From Otatea glauca (lineage: Eukaryota; Streptophyta; Magnoliopsida; Poales; Poaceae), in assembly GCA_036346275.1 (NCBI GenBank), contig CM070719.1, positions 31,390,093-31,454,092 of the forward strand: a DNA stretch of 64,000 bases, in the 5' to 3' direction. Under the pieces are notes generated by a model, which saw nothing but the letters and a program-made list of their open reading frames with translations, had not been told where the DNA came from and made no database searches. Positions 41,182-52,532 of this stretch are shown here, in pieces (the stretch's first letter is position 1; the number at the start of each line of letters is the position of its first letter). Made by a program: the position numbers and the translations under genes.

Positions 41182-41879
41182 TCGACGCAGGCATCCCAGA
41201 TCTGGCTTCGGGTACAGCAGAGAGGGCGAGACAGAGGCGAAACGGCGCAAATAACGACGGTGCACACACACAACAAGTTCGATGAGCTCTTGCGGAGCGA
41301 AGACGACTACTAGGGTGTCGGGTGCAACGCGAGGTGAGGATCACGATGCAGGTGGCAGTGCCTTAAATAGACCCCAGGGAGGCGTGAAAGGCCTGAAATA
41401 CGTGGTAGATTTGGAGGTGGCAACGGAGTCTGGTGGCCACACGGCTTGGTGACGTGGACGAACGCTGGCTGTCGGATCGAAATCCAATGGTCGCAGTCTA
41501 GGGTTTAAAGCGGCTAGGCTTCGACGAGTTGGTGGCGAAGATTTTGGGTTAGGCCCACAAGGGTTCGGCCCAGAACCATCCATATGGATTTTTAAAGCAT
41601 TTTTCGATTTAAAATAAATCTAGAAAATAAACAAAGCGAAAAATAAATAGCAAAAATACCCAAAAATTCCAAAACAATTTCTAAAAAATATTTTAGGGAA
41701 TTTGGAGATTAAATAAAATATTTTCAACAAAATTTTATTTAAACTTTTAGATTTTCAAAAAGACTTTAACAAAAGGCTTAATTTAAATAAATTCAAAATA
41801 ATCTAAATAAATTCCAGAAAATTCACAAAATTATAAAGTGCATAATAAATGCAAGAAATGCAAAAATTGGAATGTTAGA
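41182..41879 (-). repeat. LTR segment 3 of the minus-strand Tekay element
   Basis: It continues from 29269 after the ACGTC TSD. It holds a GC-rich stretch (41182-41580) then the AT-rich outer LTR end, closing GGAATGTTAGA at 41879, the reverse complement of TCTAACATTCC (family norm TGTAACATCCC). No gene is supported. Confidence 0.75.
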
Positions 41880-42058
41880 AATATCCCATTAACAGAATCT
41901 CGTCCCCGAGATTCAGGGCTGACTACAGAATAGGTTGGGAATGCCAACTTCAAATCTTCTTCATGTTCCCATGTAGCTTCACTTTCTGAATGATTGCTCC
42001 ACTGCACTCTGCAGAAACACACTAACTTATTTTTGGTTCTGCAATTAGATATATCCAA
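41831..42058 (-). pseudogene. Chromodomain end of the minus-strand Tekay pol
   Basis: The minus-strand frame reads LVCFCRVQWSNHSESEATWEHEEDLKLAFP, the same chromodomain block as at 37910-38010 of the complete element. Chromodomains of this kind direct integration toward particular chromatin. The stop and PPT region lie at about 41925-41880. Confidence 0.8.
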
Positions 42059-42443
42059 AATCTTGATTGGCTATTCCTTGTGAGTTAAATCCTCGTGCAG
42101 CTCGATTGACTCCAATAGTGTCTACTCTGCGGGCACTCAAAGACACTTCTTCAACTGAGACATATGAAACACATCATGTACTTCTACCAATGACTATAGC
42201 AATTCTAACTGATAAGCAACCTCTCCTTGATGGCTCACAATTTTAAATGGACCAACATATCTCGGTGCAAACTTTCCATTGGCATAGAACCTTCTGACTC
42301 CTTTGAGAGGGGTAATTCTGAGATAAACAAAATCATCTAGCTTGAAACTTAATTCTGGGCGATGATTATCAGCATAACTTTTCGGTCTTGATTGAGCAAT
42401 CTTTAGTCTCTCTCAGATCATAACAATATGCTCTTCGGTTTCA

Positions 42444-43187
42444 TTAAAGAATGTCTGATCCAAAGACCACACGCTCTCTTGTCTCATTCCAATTCAACAG
42501 AGTATGACAAAATCGACCATACAAAGCTTCAAATGGTGACATTTGCAAACTTGCTTGATAACTGTTATTGTAACTAAACTCAACATATGGCAAACATTTA
42601 TCCCATAAAGTAGCATAAGCTAAGGCACAAGCACTTAACATATCTTCCAAAATCTGATTGACCCTCTCAGTCTGACCATCTATCTGCGAATGATAAGTAG
42701 TATTGAAATTCAGACGCATTCCCATTGCTTCATGAAACTTATTCCAGAATCTTGAGGTAAATTGGGTAACTCTATCCGATATTATCTTCTTTGGCACTCC
42801 ATACAAACACACAATCCTTGATATGTATAACTCTGCCAAACGATCTCCTGAATAAGTGATCTCAACTGGTATGAAATGAGCGACTTTGATCAAGCGATCA
42901 ACTATGACCCATATTGAATCATATCCATTCTGAGTTCTAGGCAAACCAGTAATAAAATCCATATCGATCTCCTCCCACTTCCATTTGGGTACTTTCAATG
43001 GCTGTAGCAATCCTGCTGGCCTCTGGTGCATTGCCTTCACTCTCTCGCATATGTCACACAAAACAACATGCTCCGCAACTTCATGTTTCATGTTGGGCCA
43101 CCAAAATCTTTCTTTCAAATCCTGATAGATCTTTGCACTCCCTGGGTGAATTGAATTCTTTGAATCATGGGCTTCTTCAAGAATCAA
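42444..43187 (-). pseudogene. Integrase of the minus-strand Tekay element
   Basis: A 247-residue open frame covers the zinc-binding HHCC part (H at IHPGSAKIYQDLKERFWWPNMK, then CDICERVK) and the catalytic core. The DDE residues are the Asp in WEEIDMDFITGLPR, the Asp in KKIISDRVTQF and the Glu in RVNQILEDML. It is nearly complete for the domain, and the first 30-40 residues of the HHCC region lie upstream in a broken frame. The canonical family has SDRGTQF; here it is SDRVTQF. It is the best preserved pol segment of this element, but the polyprotein as a whole is broken. Confidence 0.85.
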
Positions 43188-44813
43188 CTTCTTTAGCTCC
43201 TTATTTGGTTCACAAATTCAACTTTTGATCCACAGAGTACCTTGATCATCCAATACAAAATCCTTAGCTTTGCCTTCATACATCTTGGACTTAATTCTCT
43301 CGATTTTAGCGTCATCCTTCTGACCTTCTCTGATTTGATCCTCCAATATTGGCTTTACCTCTAGCTTTTTCGGACTTGAATTATGATGTTAACATTGTGG
43401 CTTTTCCGGGTCAAGGCATCTGATACCACATTAGCTTTTCCAGGGTGATAATGAATTCCTAAATTATAATCCTTGATTAAATCCAACCATCTTCTCTGTC
43501 TCATATTGAGATCGAACTGAGTAACGATATATTTTCAACTCTTATGATCCGTATATATCTCACATCTATTTTCGATGAAATAGTGACACCATGACTTCAA
43601 AGCATGCACTACGGCTGCTAATTCCAAATCATGTTTCAGTTGATTCTCTTCATACGGGCAAAACTATCTTGAAGCATATGCAACAACTTTACCATTTTGC
43701 ATTAACCTACATCCAATTCCTTAACGCGAAGCATCACAGTAGATATCAAAACTACTCTGAATATCTGGCAACACTAGCACTGGTGCTATCGTTAACCTTT
43801 TCTTTAATTCTTCAAAACTCTTCTCGCACTCTGGCGTCTATGCAAACTTCTTTTCTTTCTTTAACAACTGCGTAAGTGGTTTAGAAATTGTCGAGAATCC
43901 TTCAATGAACCGATGGTAATATCCCACCATTCCAAGGAAATTGCAAATTTGGGTCACTGATTTCGGTTGTTCCCAATGCAACACTACATCAACTTTACTT
44001 GGATCAACAACTACTCCTTTAGCAGTCATTACATGATCAAGAAATTCTACTTTCTTTTTCCAAAACTCACACTTACTTAGCATACAATTGCTGCTCTCGA
44101 AGCTTTTCAAGAACAAGCCTCAAGGGTTCTGCATGATCTTCTTCTGTCTTGGAGTAGACAAGAATGTCATCTACGAACACGACAACAAACTTATCCAGGT
44201 ATTCCATGAAAATCTTATTCATCATATTCATGAAATATGCAGGGGCATTAGTCAATCCAAATGACATGGCTATGAACTCATAATGTCCATATCATGTCAA
44301 AAATACTATCTTGGGCACATCTTCTATGCGAATCTTCAACTGATGATATCCTGATTGTAGATCTATCTTTGAGAAAATTCCAGCTCCTCTTAACTGATCA
44401 AATAAATCATTGATCCTGGGTAACGAATACTTGTTCTTTATCATCACTTCATTAAGAGCACGATAATCAATGCACATCCTTAAACTTCTGTCCTTCTTTC
44501 GGACAAACAAAACAGGTGCTCCCCATGCCGACGAACTCGGTCTTACAAAACGTTTTTCTAGCAACTCCTCAATCTGCTTCTTCATTTCTACCAGCTCATC
44601 GGTAGGCATCTGATACGGTCTCATAGCTATTGGGACTGTACCTGGCACCAATTCAATCATAAACTCGATATCTCGGTCTGGTGGCATTCCAAAAAATTCT
44701 TCAGGAAAAACATCCGAGTACTCACTAACAACTGGTACTTCTTCTGAACTGATAGCTTTAACATTGTTAACCATCAACTGACCATCGTGAACTGCGGTCG
44801 CTTGAAACTCCAC
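43188..44813 (-). pseudogene. Reverse transcriptase and RNase H of the minus-strand Tekay element
   Basis: Frame 44813-44292 holds the RT fingers and palm start (VVSEYSDVFPEEFFGMPPDRDIEF, MCIDYRALNEV, GIFSKIDLQSGYHQ). Frame 44267-44073 holds MSFGLTNAPAYFMNMMN and the active-site box VVVFVDDILVYSKT. The thumb and connection follow (SFESSNCMLSKCEFWKKKVEFLDHV, 44116-43838). RNase H is decayed across 43800-43430. Stops and shifts separate the pieces at about 44290, 44085 and 43840. Confidence 0.85.
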
Positions 44814-45540
44814 TCTCTCCTCTTAGGCTTTCAGTTGACCCAACTCTTCGACCACAATCCAACACAGCCTTGTGTTTGGATAACCAATCCATTCTAAGAA
44901 TAACATCTAATGTCTCGGTATCCAAAATAATAAGGTTCACTAGAACTCTATTCCATCAATGAGCAACTTAACTCTCAATCATCCTAGGTTAGATCGAAGT
45001 TCTGATCTATGGGATTGGACTAATAACATACACTTAAGATTCATAATATTCAACCCATTCCTAATGGCAAAATCTCAAGAAATAAAAGAATGAGAAGCTC
45101 CATAATCAAATAAAACTATTGCAGGTACTGAGTTAACTAGGAACTTACCCAGTATGATGTTTGATGCTTTCTGGGCTTCATCAGTTGTGATGTGGTTGAC
45201 ACGACATCTCACCGTGGCTTGGGGCATAGCTCTGGCTAGAACAGCTCCACGATTCGCTCCTAGTGCAGGCGTCTTGGTAGGTGTAGCGCTAAGATTGAAA
45301 CGGATAGGTGTAACACTTCCTCTCTTAGGACAACTGTTAGCAAAATATCTAGGCTCATTGCACCGAAAATAGCGCCTAACTATCGTCTATTGACGTCCTC
45401 CCAACACATTATTGGCTTGAGCAGGTGTTTAGAAATTCTGACCACCTGCAAATTGACTTCCTCCTAGCACATTATTGGCTTGAGCAGGTGTTTGGAAATT
45501 CTGACCACCTGGACGTGGTGCAGGGGATGGCGTCTTGAAC
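44814..45540 (-). pseudogene. Protease and gag zinc-knuckle remnant of the minus-strand Tekay element
   Basis: Minus-strand translation gives a zinc knuckle (FRCNEPRYFANSCPKRG, ~45370-45315), then the protease (ILGKFLVNSVPAIVLFDYGASHSF, ~45155-45075) in which the catalytic DSGA is DYGA. The gag part between 45392 and 45517 holds a 63-bp tandem duplication with an in-frame stop in one unit. Homology to gypsy stops near 45540. Confidence 0.75.
45392..45517 (-). repeat. 63-bp tandem duplication inside gag
   Basis: Units 45392-45454 and 45455-45517 differ by about nine bases. The length is exactly 21 codons, so the copy adds residues without shifting frame. It encodes a Gly/Asn/Gln-rich linker before the zinc knuckle. 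Confidence 0.85.
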
Positions 45541-46384
45541 ATAGTCTTTGGTTGAAACTTGACAAACTAATGAGAAGAAACCCTCACTCTGCTGTCCTTG
45601 AAGAGCTCCCTGATGTTCCATTCTACGTTTACAGTTGTCATCCGCTCTTTGTGCTTATCTTCCAGAATAAGGACCGTATTGACCAGTTCTTGAAAATAAG
45701 GAAAATTATGGGTAATTGTTTGCACCAAAATTTGGCAGGTATGGTCAAAATCGGCAGGATAAAGTCAACGTATCATAACCGACGTGTAAGCATTGAAAGA
45801 TTCAAACAAATTTTGTTATGGGGAAGATTTCGAAGAGAAACCGTCCAGATTAAGGCCGATACAGATTATGTGATGTAACGTGTTGCAATGGGATACAATT
45901 GGTAGATGGGTATAAAAGATAGTCATAGGCAAGCAAAAGAAAAAACACAACACAATCAACCAACTTATTACTTTCATCTATTTTTCCTATTGACTAGGAG
46001 TAGTTCCTGTAATTTAGAAGTTATGCAATTTGATCTTGATCAATAAAGTTGCGCATCGCCGATTGTTGATCTCCATCAGTTACGCCATCAGGTTTGATCT
46101 TTTTTCGATTTTGCTGTGCATCGCCTTCTTCGGAGAAGATTTACCTTTACCATCTGATTAGCCCTAACCGGTTAATTAGACTTATCGTTACTTGTTGATT
46201 TAATCGGCTTTTAGCTGTTTAGATATAAGCCAATTGTGTTGCGATCGATCGGATTTGAGCATTTCATATATTCATCTTATTGATTGCAGGGTCAAATCTT
46301 TTGGCACGCCTTGATCAACTGAACCAGGTGATCATCAAGTGTGTTGTGGCCGATAAACCCCACTTCAAGTTTTTGGCACTAACA
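45541..46384 (+). repeat. Partial 5' LTR of the Tat-like element
   Basis: TATAAAAG at 45911-45918 is the TATA box. Polyadenylation-rich DNA and about 470 bases of R-U5 follow, ending GGCACTAACA. The outer end was lost at the 45540 junction. I see no gene. Confidence 0.6.
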
Positions 46385-46389
46385 CAATC

Positions 46390-46408
46390 TTGGCACTCCT
46401 GGTGGGAC
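46390..46408 (+). other. Primer-binding site of the Tat-like element
   Basis: TTGGCACTCCTGGTGGGAC lies six bases after the LTR end. The TGGCAC...GGTGGGAC form recurs in grass Ty3 elements. I did not assign the tRNA. Confidence 0.6.
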
Positions 46409-46415
46409 AGAAAAG

Positions 46416-48345
46416 ATGTCTTCTTCCGGTAAGTCAATCTCGTCGTCTGACCTCAACGCTGAAGCTATAATCGTCCCCTCATTGGACGACTTAATGCCAG
46501 AGCAGCGCAAGGAAATTAAAGATCAAAAAGCTGCTCTAGAAGAGATGATGCTGGGTTGCTACTAGAAGACCCGACGTAATGTCACTCAAAAGGCCGCGTT
46601 GCCAACAGTAAACGCCCTCGACGATGCAGGGGTCACGGATAGCCCGGTGAGTTAATACATCCCTACACAGGCTAAACTTTCGGGTATGATTAATGAATCT
46701 GTGCATCATGCTTTAATCAATCAATCATCGGCTTTAGTTACGACTCATAAGCCGATGATAGCCAATAGTGTCAAAACAATTGTTGAAAAGTTGGCATCAT
46801 CTGGAAGCCTACTCGGTCCGATGCAAGATCTGCCAAATTATCATGTTTACTCGGTGGTGCAAAATACTGTAGCTGACCCAAAGCCGTCGGCTGCGAATCA
46901 ATCGTTGACCATGATGCCGACCCAACCCACTGTCATACTACCGAGGGATCCTCACCCGAGTGTGGTTGCACATTATCAAGCGTACACCGATGCTGCCAAG
47001 CTAGATGCATTGGTTAATCTGCAGTTATCGGCTCCATTTTACGCTTTTCCTCAATCGGTTCCATAGCCGATTGAAAACAATAGTTATTCACAATATACCG
47101 AGCCGATTCCACCTAGGAATTAGGCCCCATATAAAATATGACATACATGGAGCCTTTTGTCCCAATGCTGGAGCCGACTGTTAGGAGGAACAATGGATAC
47201 GAGCAATTCCCTTAGTATCAATCGGCCTCGCATAATCAGCAACCTGAGCTTACGCTCGGGGGGCAGAATGGCAATTATGATCATAATTGGCAGAACACTA
47301 ACATATCATCGGCCAACAATACCAATTGGGTCGACCAAATTTCTGCCGTATTGAGGGATCAATTCGGTATACAATGAAAGGGTAAGGTTATCGGCTATAG
47401 AAAGTTGTATCCTGATTATATAGATCGCATGTCTTACGCAAATAATTTCAAAGTTCTTGATTTTGCCAAGTTTTTTGGGGATGATTCTGTTACAACATTA
47501 GAACACGTTGGACGTTTTATCGCTCAGTGTGGTGAGGCAGCCCAGTCCGACATGCTTAAAATTAGATTGTTCCCATTGTCATTATCAAGTGTTGCTTTTA
47601 CTTGGTTTACTAGTTTACCTCCAAATTTGGTTCATATGTGGAACGATTTGGAAAGCCAATTCCATGAGTATTTTTTCTCTGGTAGTCTAGAAATTAGGAT
47701 TTCTGATCTAAGCTCTGTCCGCCAAAAGTTCGGAGAATCGGTGATGGATTATGTTAAGAGATTTAGGGAAGTCAAAAATCGGTGTTTTTAGTGTTACTTT
47801 GCCTGACAATTAGTTAGCCGATTTAGCTTTCCAAGGATTAATTTACAACTTAGGGAGAAGTTTGGTGGGCAAGAATTCACAGATTTAAGCCACCTGCTTC
47901 ATCGGGTGTTAGCTCAAGAAAGCCGATTTCCTGATAATAGAGGATTTAGGGACAAATTCAAAATAAATAGTAATAATAAGGATAAAGACAATGCCATGGT
48001 TAACATGGTTGAATATTCCTCAAGTGAGTCCTCTAAGGACGATGAAGCAGAAGTAAATATAGCCGAATTGGTCAAAGGGTCCAAGAAATCTTTGGCCTGT
48101 TCTTGGCTTAAGCCAACTAAAAGTAAGTCGGAGGTGAAGTATGCATTTGATGTCTCCAAGTGCGATCATATTTTTGATTTACACTTGCAAGAAAAAATTA
48201 TACAGTTACTTGAGGGACATGTTATACCATCAGCCAATGAGATCAAAAAACGAAGTTATTGCAAATGGCACCACTCCTTTTCTTATAATACTAACGATTG
48301 CAATATTTTTCGGCAACAGATATAGTCGGCTATAGAAGTCAGTTG
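46416..48345 (+). pseudogene. gag: gag of the Tat-like element, several stops
   Basis: It starts MSSSGKSISSSDLNAEA at 46416, shortly after the primer-binding site. Stops at about 46563 and 46653 interrupt the first part. Frame 46686-47066 continues a Pro/Thr/Gln-rich segment. Frame 47405-47791 is the capsid core (FVAQCGEA-type block, here FIAQCGEAAQSDMLKIRLFP, then FTWFTSLPPN and FHEYFF). Frame 47906-48325 holds an acidic segment and CKWHHSFSYNTNDCNIF, a Cys/His motif. The coding frames are broken by stops and small shifts. Confidence 0.7.
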
Positions 48346-48582
48346 GCTTAAATTTGCAGATAAGACAACAATACAGGTGGATGTCGACCCTTTTCCCATA
48401 AATATGGTGCAGTGCTCAAGAAAAGGAAAAGAGCCGATGCAGAATGAAGAACCAAAAAGGGGTGGACATATAGACATTCAACAAGCCTCAAACGGCGAAA
48501 AGATCTTAAAGATTACGATCGGTTCATTACAAATAGAAGCCGATCATGAAGATACGAATTCAAAGACTGTCAAGCCCAAAGG

Positions 48583-49502
48583 TGATGAGGACATCCCAAC
48601 CAAGGATACAACCGTTGCCCCTTCTTCCTCTACGACCGCTACTTCGTCCCCGACCGTAGTCGTTTCGCCCGCTACTTCGTCTACGACGTCTGGAGGGCTT
48701 AATGCAGAAGCAAGTCCTTTCCATCCACCTTTGTTGGACCAGCACGTCAAGAACATCCACCGATGACAGCCCACGCGCCAAGGAAGGCCCAAGATAAAGC
48801 CCAATTCGTCGCCGATTCCAGTTCGGCCATCCAGGAGCAGCAGTACTTCAAACGGACGCCACGGCCACATCCGAACTCCGTTTTCGACGTTCGACAACTC
48901 GTTTGAAAGGTATCGAGATAACCTTTCCAATGGATCTGATCCTGAGTCCAAATTCCTCCTGGAGCGAAGGGAAATCACAGAACAATCTCACAGGACAGAA
49001 ATTCCAGGTGCTGCGCTACCTTTCTTTTGGGCCCAAGGCCCATGTACTCTTAGGGTTCCACCCCTCCTTTGGCCGGCGCCCCTCTCCTGGCTGCCGCTCC
49101 CCTCTTGGGTGCCCCCTTGTGTAGGTACCCCTTTATATTGGGTTCTCACCCCTGTTCTTCATTTTTAGGTTTTTTTCTGTTGTGTTTGGTAGACCCCATG
49201 TGCGTCCCTCCTCGTGTTTGCTGTGTCGACTAGACCGCCTGAGCCGAGAAACAGAACCTCAACTTGTTTTCTTTTTTTGATTTCAATACTACCTTTTCGG
49301 TTTGCTTCATACTTTGTTCTTGCGGGTTCTCGATTTCTTGTAGGAACTACTGATCATTGGATCTTGTATCTGTGTGGATTTGGCATTGTGATTGTGAAGC
49401 TCCCAACCAGTTTGGTAGGAAGCCCTAAATTCGGTGCCATCAACACCTCCAAATCGACGTATCATCATCCCATCGAAAGATCAGGATCGCCGTCCCCCAT
49501 CA
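48583..49502 (+). repeat. 5' LTR of the gag-protease element
   Basis: 920 bp. A Ser/Thr-rich coding-like stretch at the start (TTVAPSSSTTATSSPTVV) comes from base composition. TTTATATTGGG near 49131 is a possible TATA box. Small open frames inside are not counted as genes. Confidence 0.92.
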
Positions 49503-50447
49503 AGTTGGCATCAGAGCTCAAGGTTGCTCGGTGAGATTTTCCATCATATTTCGTTTTCTACCTAGAGTCCAGAAATTATGCCCCACAAAAAACAAAAGAT
49601 TTGACCCTTTTTCCAAGCTAACTTGTGCCCTAACTTTTACTACTTGTTCTTGGTTTGTTGAATCGTCGGTTGCATAATCGTGTCTTTGCTTGTTTTAGAG
49701 TCTAGTCCCTTTAGAGTTTCGAGTTCAAGTCACGTTTTGGTCACAATTGCATTAGAATTGGAGTCAGTTTCTGCTAGTTGATCAGATCAGGACTCTCGGT
49801 GGTTGCTGGAGATCAGATTAGGTTGGGTCTCTAGTTATCTTGATCCGTTCCCTAATCTGGGTTACTCTCTGAGTTTACCAAAGTAGTATCAGTTCTAAAT
49901 CGTTGGCGCGGATAAGAAAACTACACCAAATTAGAGAGGGAAAAGGCAAGTGCATACTACAAAAGCCGCATAGATTCAATTGCAAAACCAAAGTTCAGAG
50001 AGAGAGAGAGAGTGTGTGGTGAGTGTTGTTTGGAGTCCTTGTGAGTCAGTTATTCAGTTTTAGGGCTCCCACAAAAAAAAAAAGAGGAGCCCTAGCTGCT
50101 TGCTTTGTGTTGAGGACGTTCTCATTGCGTTTCTGTGGCATCGTTGGTGATTAGGCTCGCGTCTCTAGTACGGTCTAGCCTAGGGCCAGCATTGTACTGT
50201 TTTTGAATGACTTTTCAGCTTACTTTGGTTCAGTAGTACTAGTTCCTCCTTTGCTACATATTATTGCCTGTCCAAGCTCCACCATCTTCTAACCATACAG
50301 GTTCCGGAATTTGCAATCGCTTGCCACATCGAGGACTTGTAAGAACTTGGTAGAAGCGTGAGCGTGTGTGAGGCTTACCACTTCATACAACCTAGTAGTT
50401 TATAGGAGCATTCATATCTGTGTGAAGTTTCTTTGTTTCTACTAACT
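49503..50447 (+). other. Leader with primer-binding site of the gag-protease element
   Basis: TTGGCATCAGAGCTC at 49505-49519 is the primer-binding site, one base from the initiator-Met type in its first twelve. The rest is non-coding, with a GA-repeat (~50002-50014) and an A-run (~50074). Its ~0.95 kb probably holds packaging signals. I see no gene in it. Confidence 0.65.
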
Positions 50448-52409
50448 ATGGCAGGTAGTCCAAGCAATCGTGGGAGTAACGTCGGCAGTGGGAGTGAACA
50501 TGAGGACCGCCTCACGCCAAAAGAACGGCGTTGGGTCATTCATTTCGAGAGGATGCACAATCAACATGAGATGCGAACTCGTGACACTCTTGATGCGATT
50601 CAGGTGCAATTGGCACCACTCATTGAGCTTCAAGCACAGCTAGCACAACTTCTTCAAGGTGCTGCCCCCAATAATGGTTCCGCTGGTCATGCTTTGGGCC
50701 AACGCGGCACTCCACCGGTTGTCCCTGTTACTTTAAACGAGGTGGATCAAGAGGAGAACAACTACACCGCCGATACCGAGGACGACTACAGGGTAAATGT
50801 GAACAACGACCGACCTCATCGTCGACTCCGCAATAACAGGCAAGGTATGGCTAGAAATCAACATGATCAAAGGGAAGAACGTGATGACTCTATCGCAAAA
50901 ATGAAATTTACTATGCTTCCTTTTGATGGTACTTATAATCCTGATGTTTATCTAGATTGGGAGTTGGCGGTAGATTAAAAATTTTCTTGCTATGACTTCT
51001 CTGAGCGTAGAAGGGTTCATGCTGCCACTAGTGAATTTATTGGTTTTGTATCTATTTGGTGGAAAGAACTTTGTAGAGCCAACCGTGATGTACCTACAAC
51101 TTGGGATGGGTTGAAGCGTGTCATGAGGGCTAGATTCGTTCCTACATACTATGCTCGTGATTTATTGAATAAAATGCAGCGCTTTAATCAAGGTGATAAA
51201 ACGGTTGAGGAATATTATCAGGAATTGCAAATTGGCATGTTGCGCTGTGGGTTAGAAGAGAGTGAAGATGCAAAAATGGCTAGGTTCTTGGGTGGGCTTA
51301 ACCGAGAGATACAGGATATACTTGACTATAAAGAATACAATTCTATCACTCGTTTGTACCATCTTGCTTTGAAAGCAGAAAGGGAAGTGCAGGGTCGACG
51401 ATCGACAACGCGAGGTAATATTGGAGGCTCTTCCACATCCAAGTCGGTCCAGATCCATACCAAGGCATCATCTTCCATACCTGGACGTGTACCTACACCC
51501 GCTGTTCCAACTACTTCGATGTCATCACGCATTCCGGAGGCAAACAAGTCAGTCACACTTCAAGCACCCGCCAAGAGTGCTTCCTTAGTTGCCTCCACCG
51601 GTCAAACGCGGGAAACACAATGCTTTCGATGCAAAGGAATGGGGCACGTGATGCGAGACTGCCCTAATCAACGTGCTCTAATAATCAGAGAAAATGGTGA
51701 GTACACTAGTGATAGTGACATTGATGAAACTGAATATGCTCTTGTTGCCACTAACACTGCAAAGCCAGCAGAAGAGATTATCACTTCTGCAGCATCCGAG
51801 AAATATCCGGCTCTTGTTGTCGCACGTGTACTTAGCACACAGCTTGCACGCGATGAACAAAATCAACGCCATACTATCTTTCAGACAAGGTGTGTAGTGA
51901 ATGAGCGCGTTGTGCATGTCGTTGTTGATGGAGGTAGCTGCAACAATCTTGCTAGTGTAGACATGGTCGAGAAGCTTGGTTTGACCACAAATCCACTTCC
52001 TCAACAGTATGAAATTGAATGGCTCAATTCCACTGGTAAGGTTCAGGTAAAAAAAACCATTCGAGTACCTATCTCGATTGGTTCTTATCATGATAATGTT
52101 GTTTGCGATGTTGTACCCATGGATGCTTGCTATCTTTTATTGGGTAGACCATGGATCTATGATATGGATGCTATACATCATGGTAGGACCAATGAGTATA
52201 CTTTCTTGTATAAGGGAAAGAAAATCATTTTAAAACCCATGAACCCTACAGAACTAAGAAACATTGATGTTAAAAGAGCTCAAAGAGAAAAAGAAGAGAG
52301 TGGAATTAAAAATGTAGCTAGTAAATCAACCCATTCAACTACACCAGTTGCTCAAAAACCTAATCTTAAGTTGAAGGGTAAAGTATTGTTGGCTGCAAAA
52401 GTTCTCTAA
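50448..52409 (+). pseudogene. gag-protease of the non-autonomous element, one nonsense codon
   Basis: This single frame would encode about 654 residues and is interrupted once, by TAA at 50976-50978; coding resumes in the same frame, and CAA is the likely original codon. Order: start MAGSPSNRGSN, helix with LIELQAQLAQLLQG, capsid region (FDGTYNPDVYLDWE; WDGLKRVMRARFVP; QRFNQGDKTVEEYYQEL; ARFLGGLNREIQDILDYKEY), a Ser/Thr/Pro-rich linker, a CCHC knuckle (CFRCKGMGHVMRDC, ~51630) and an aspartic protease (HVVVDGGSCNNLAS, ~51915-51960; DACYLLLGRPWIYDMD, ~52121-52170). It resembles gag-protease of Ty3 chromovirus-type elements. The frame ends just before the polypurine tract. It would make particles only if the stop were read through or absent in sister copies. 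Confidence 0.85.
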
Positions 52410-52517
52410 CAAGATAACATGGATAGTATAGAACCATTGTCATTCTATGTTGCTTTGTCTTCTATTATTACTAATACTTTGAAGGATAATGAGATGGAGT
52501 TGAGCACGACTCCAATT

Positions 52518-52532
52518 CAAGAAGGGGAGGAT
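52518..52532 (+). other. Polypurine tract of the gag-protease element
   Basis: CAAGAAGGGGAGGA lies directly before the 3' LTR start (TGATGAGG at 52533). Short pol-like coding (MDSIEPLSFYVALSS, 52419 onward) runs into it, suggesting that pol was deleted up to the tract. Confidence 0.75.

Larger units (their letters stand above)
22070..45540 (-). mobile_element. Minus-strand Tekay-like chromovirus (Ty3/gypsy), with two nested insertions
   Basis: The element has its 3' LTR on the left and internal region on the right. LTR pieces are 22070-22974, 28125-29269 and 41182-41879, together about 2.75 kb. The gaps are filled by the triple-LTR element and the complete Tekay-like element, each flanked by its own TSD. 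The PPT region and chromodomain, integrase, RNase H, RT and protease follow on the minus strand from 41880 to about 45200, with the gag zinc knuckle at ~45340. Homology ends near 45540, so most of gag, the leader and the 5' LTR are lost where the Tat-like element begins. Confidence 0.8.

Noticed and set aside
48544..48978. Minus-strand 144-codon frame
   Set aside because: It covers an LTR of the gag-protease element; the matching LTR at 52533 breaks it.
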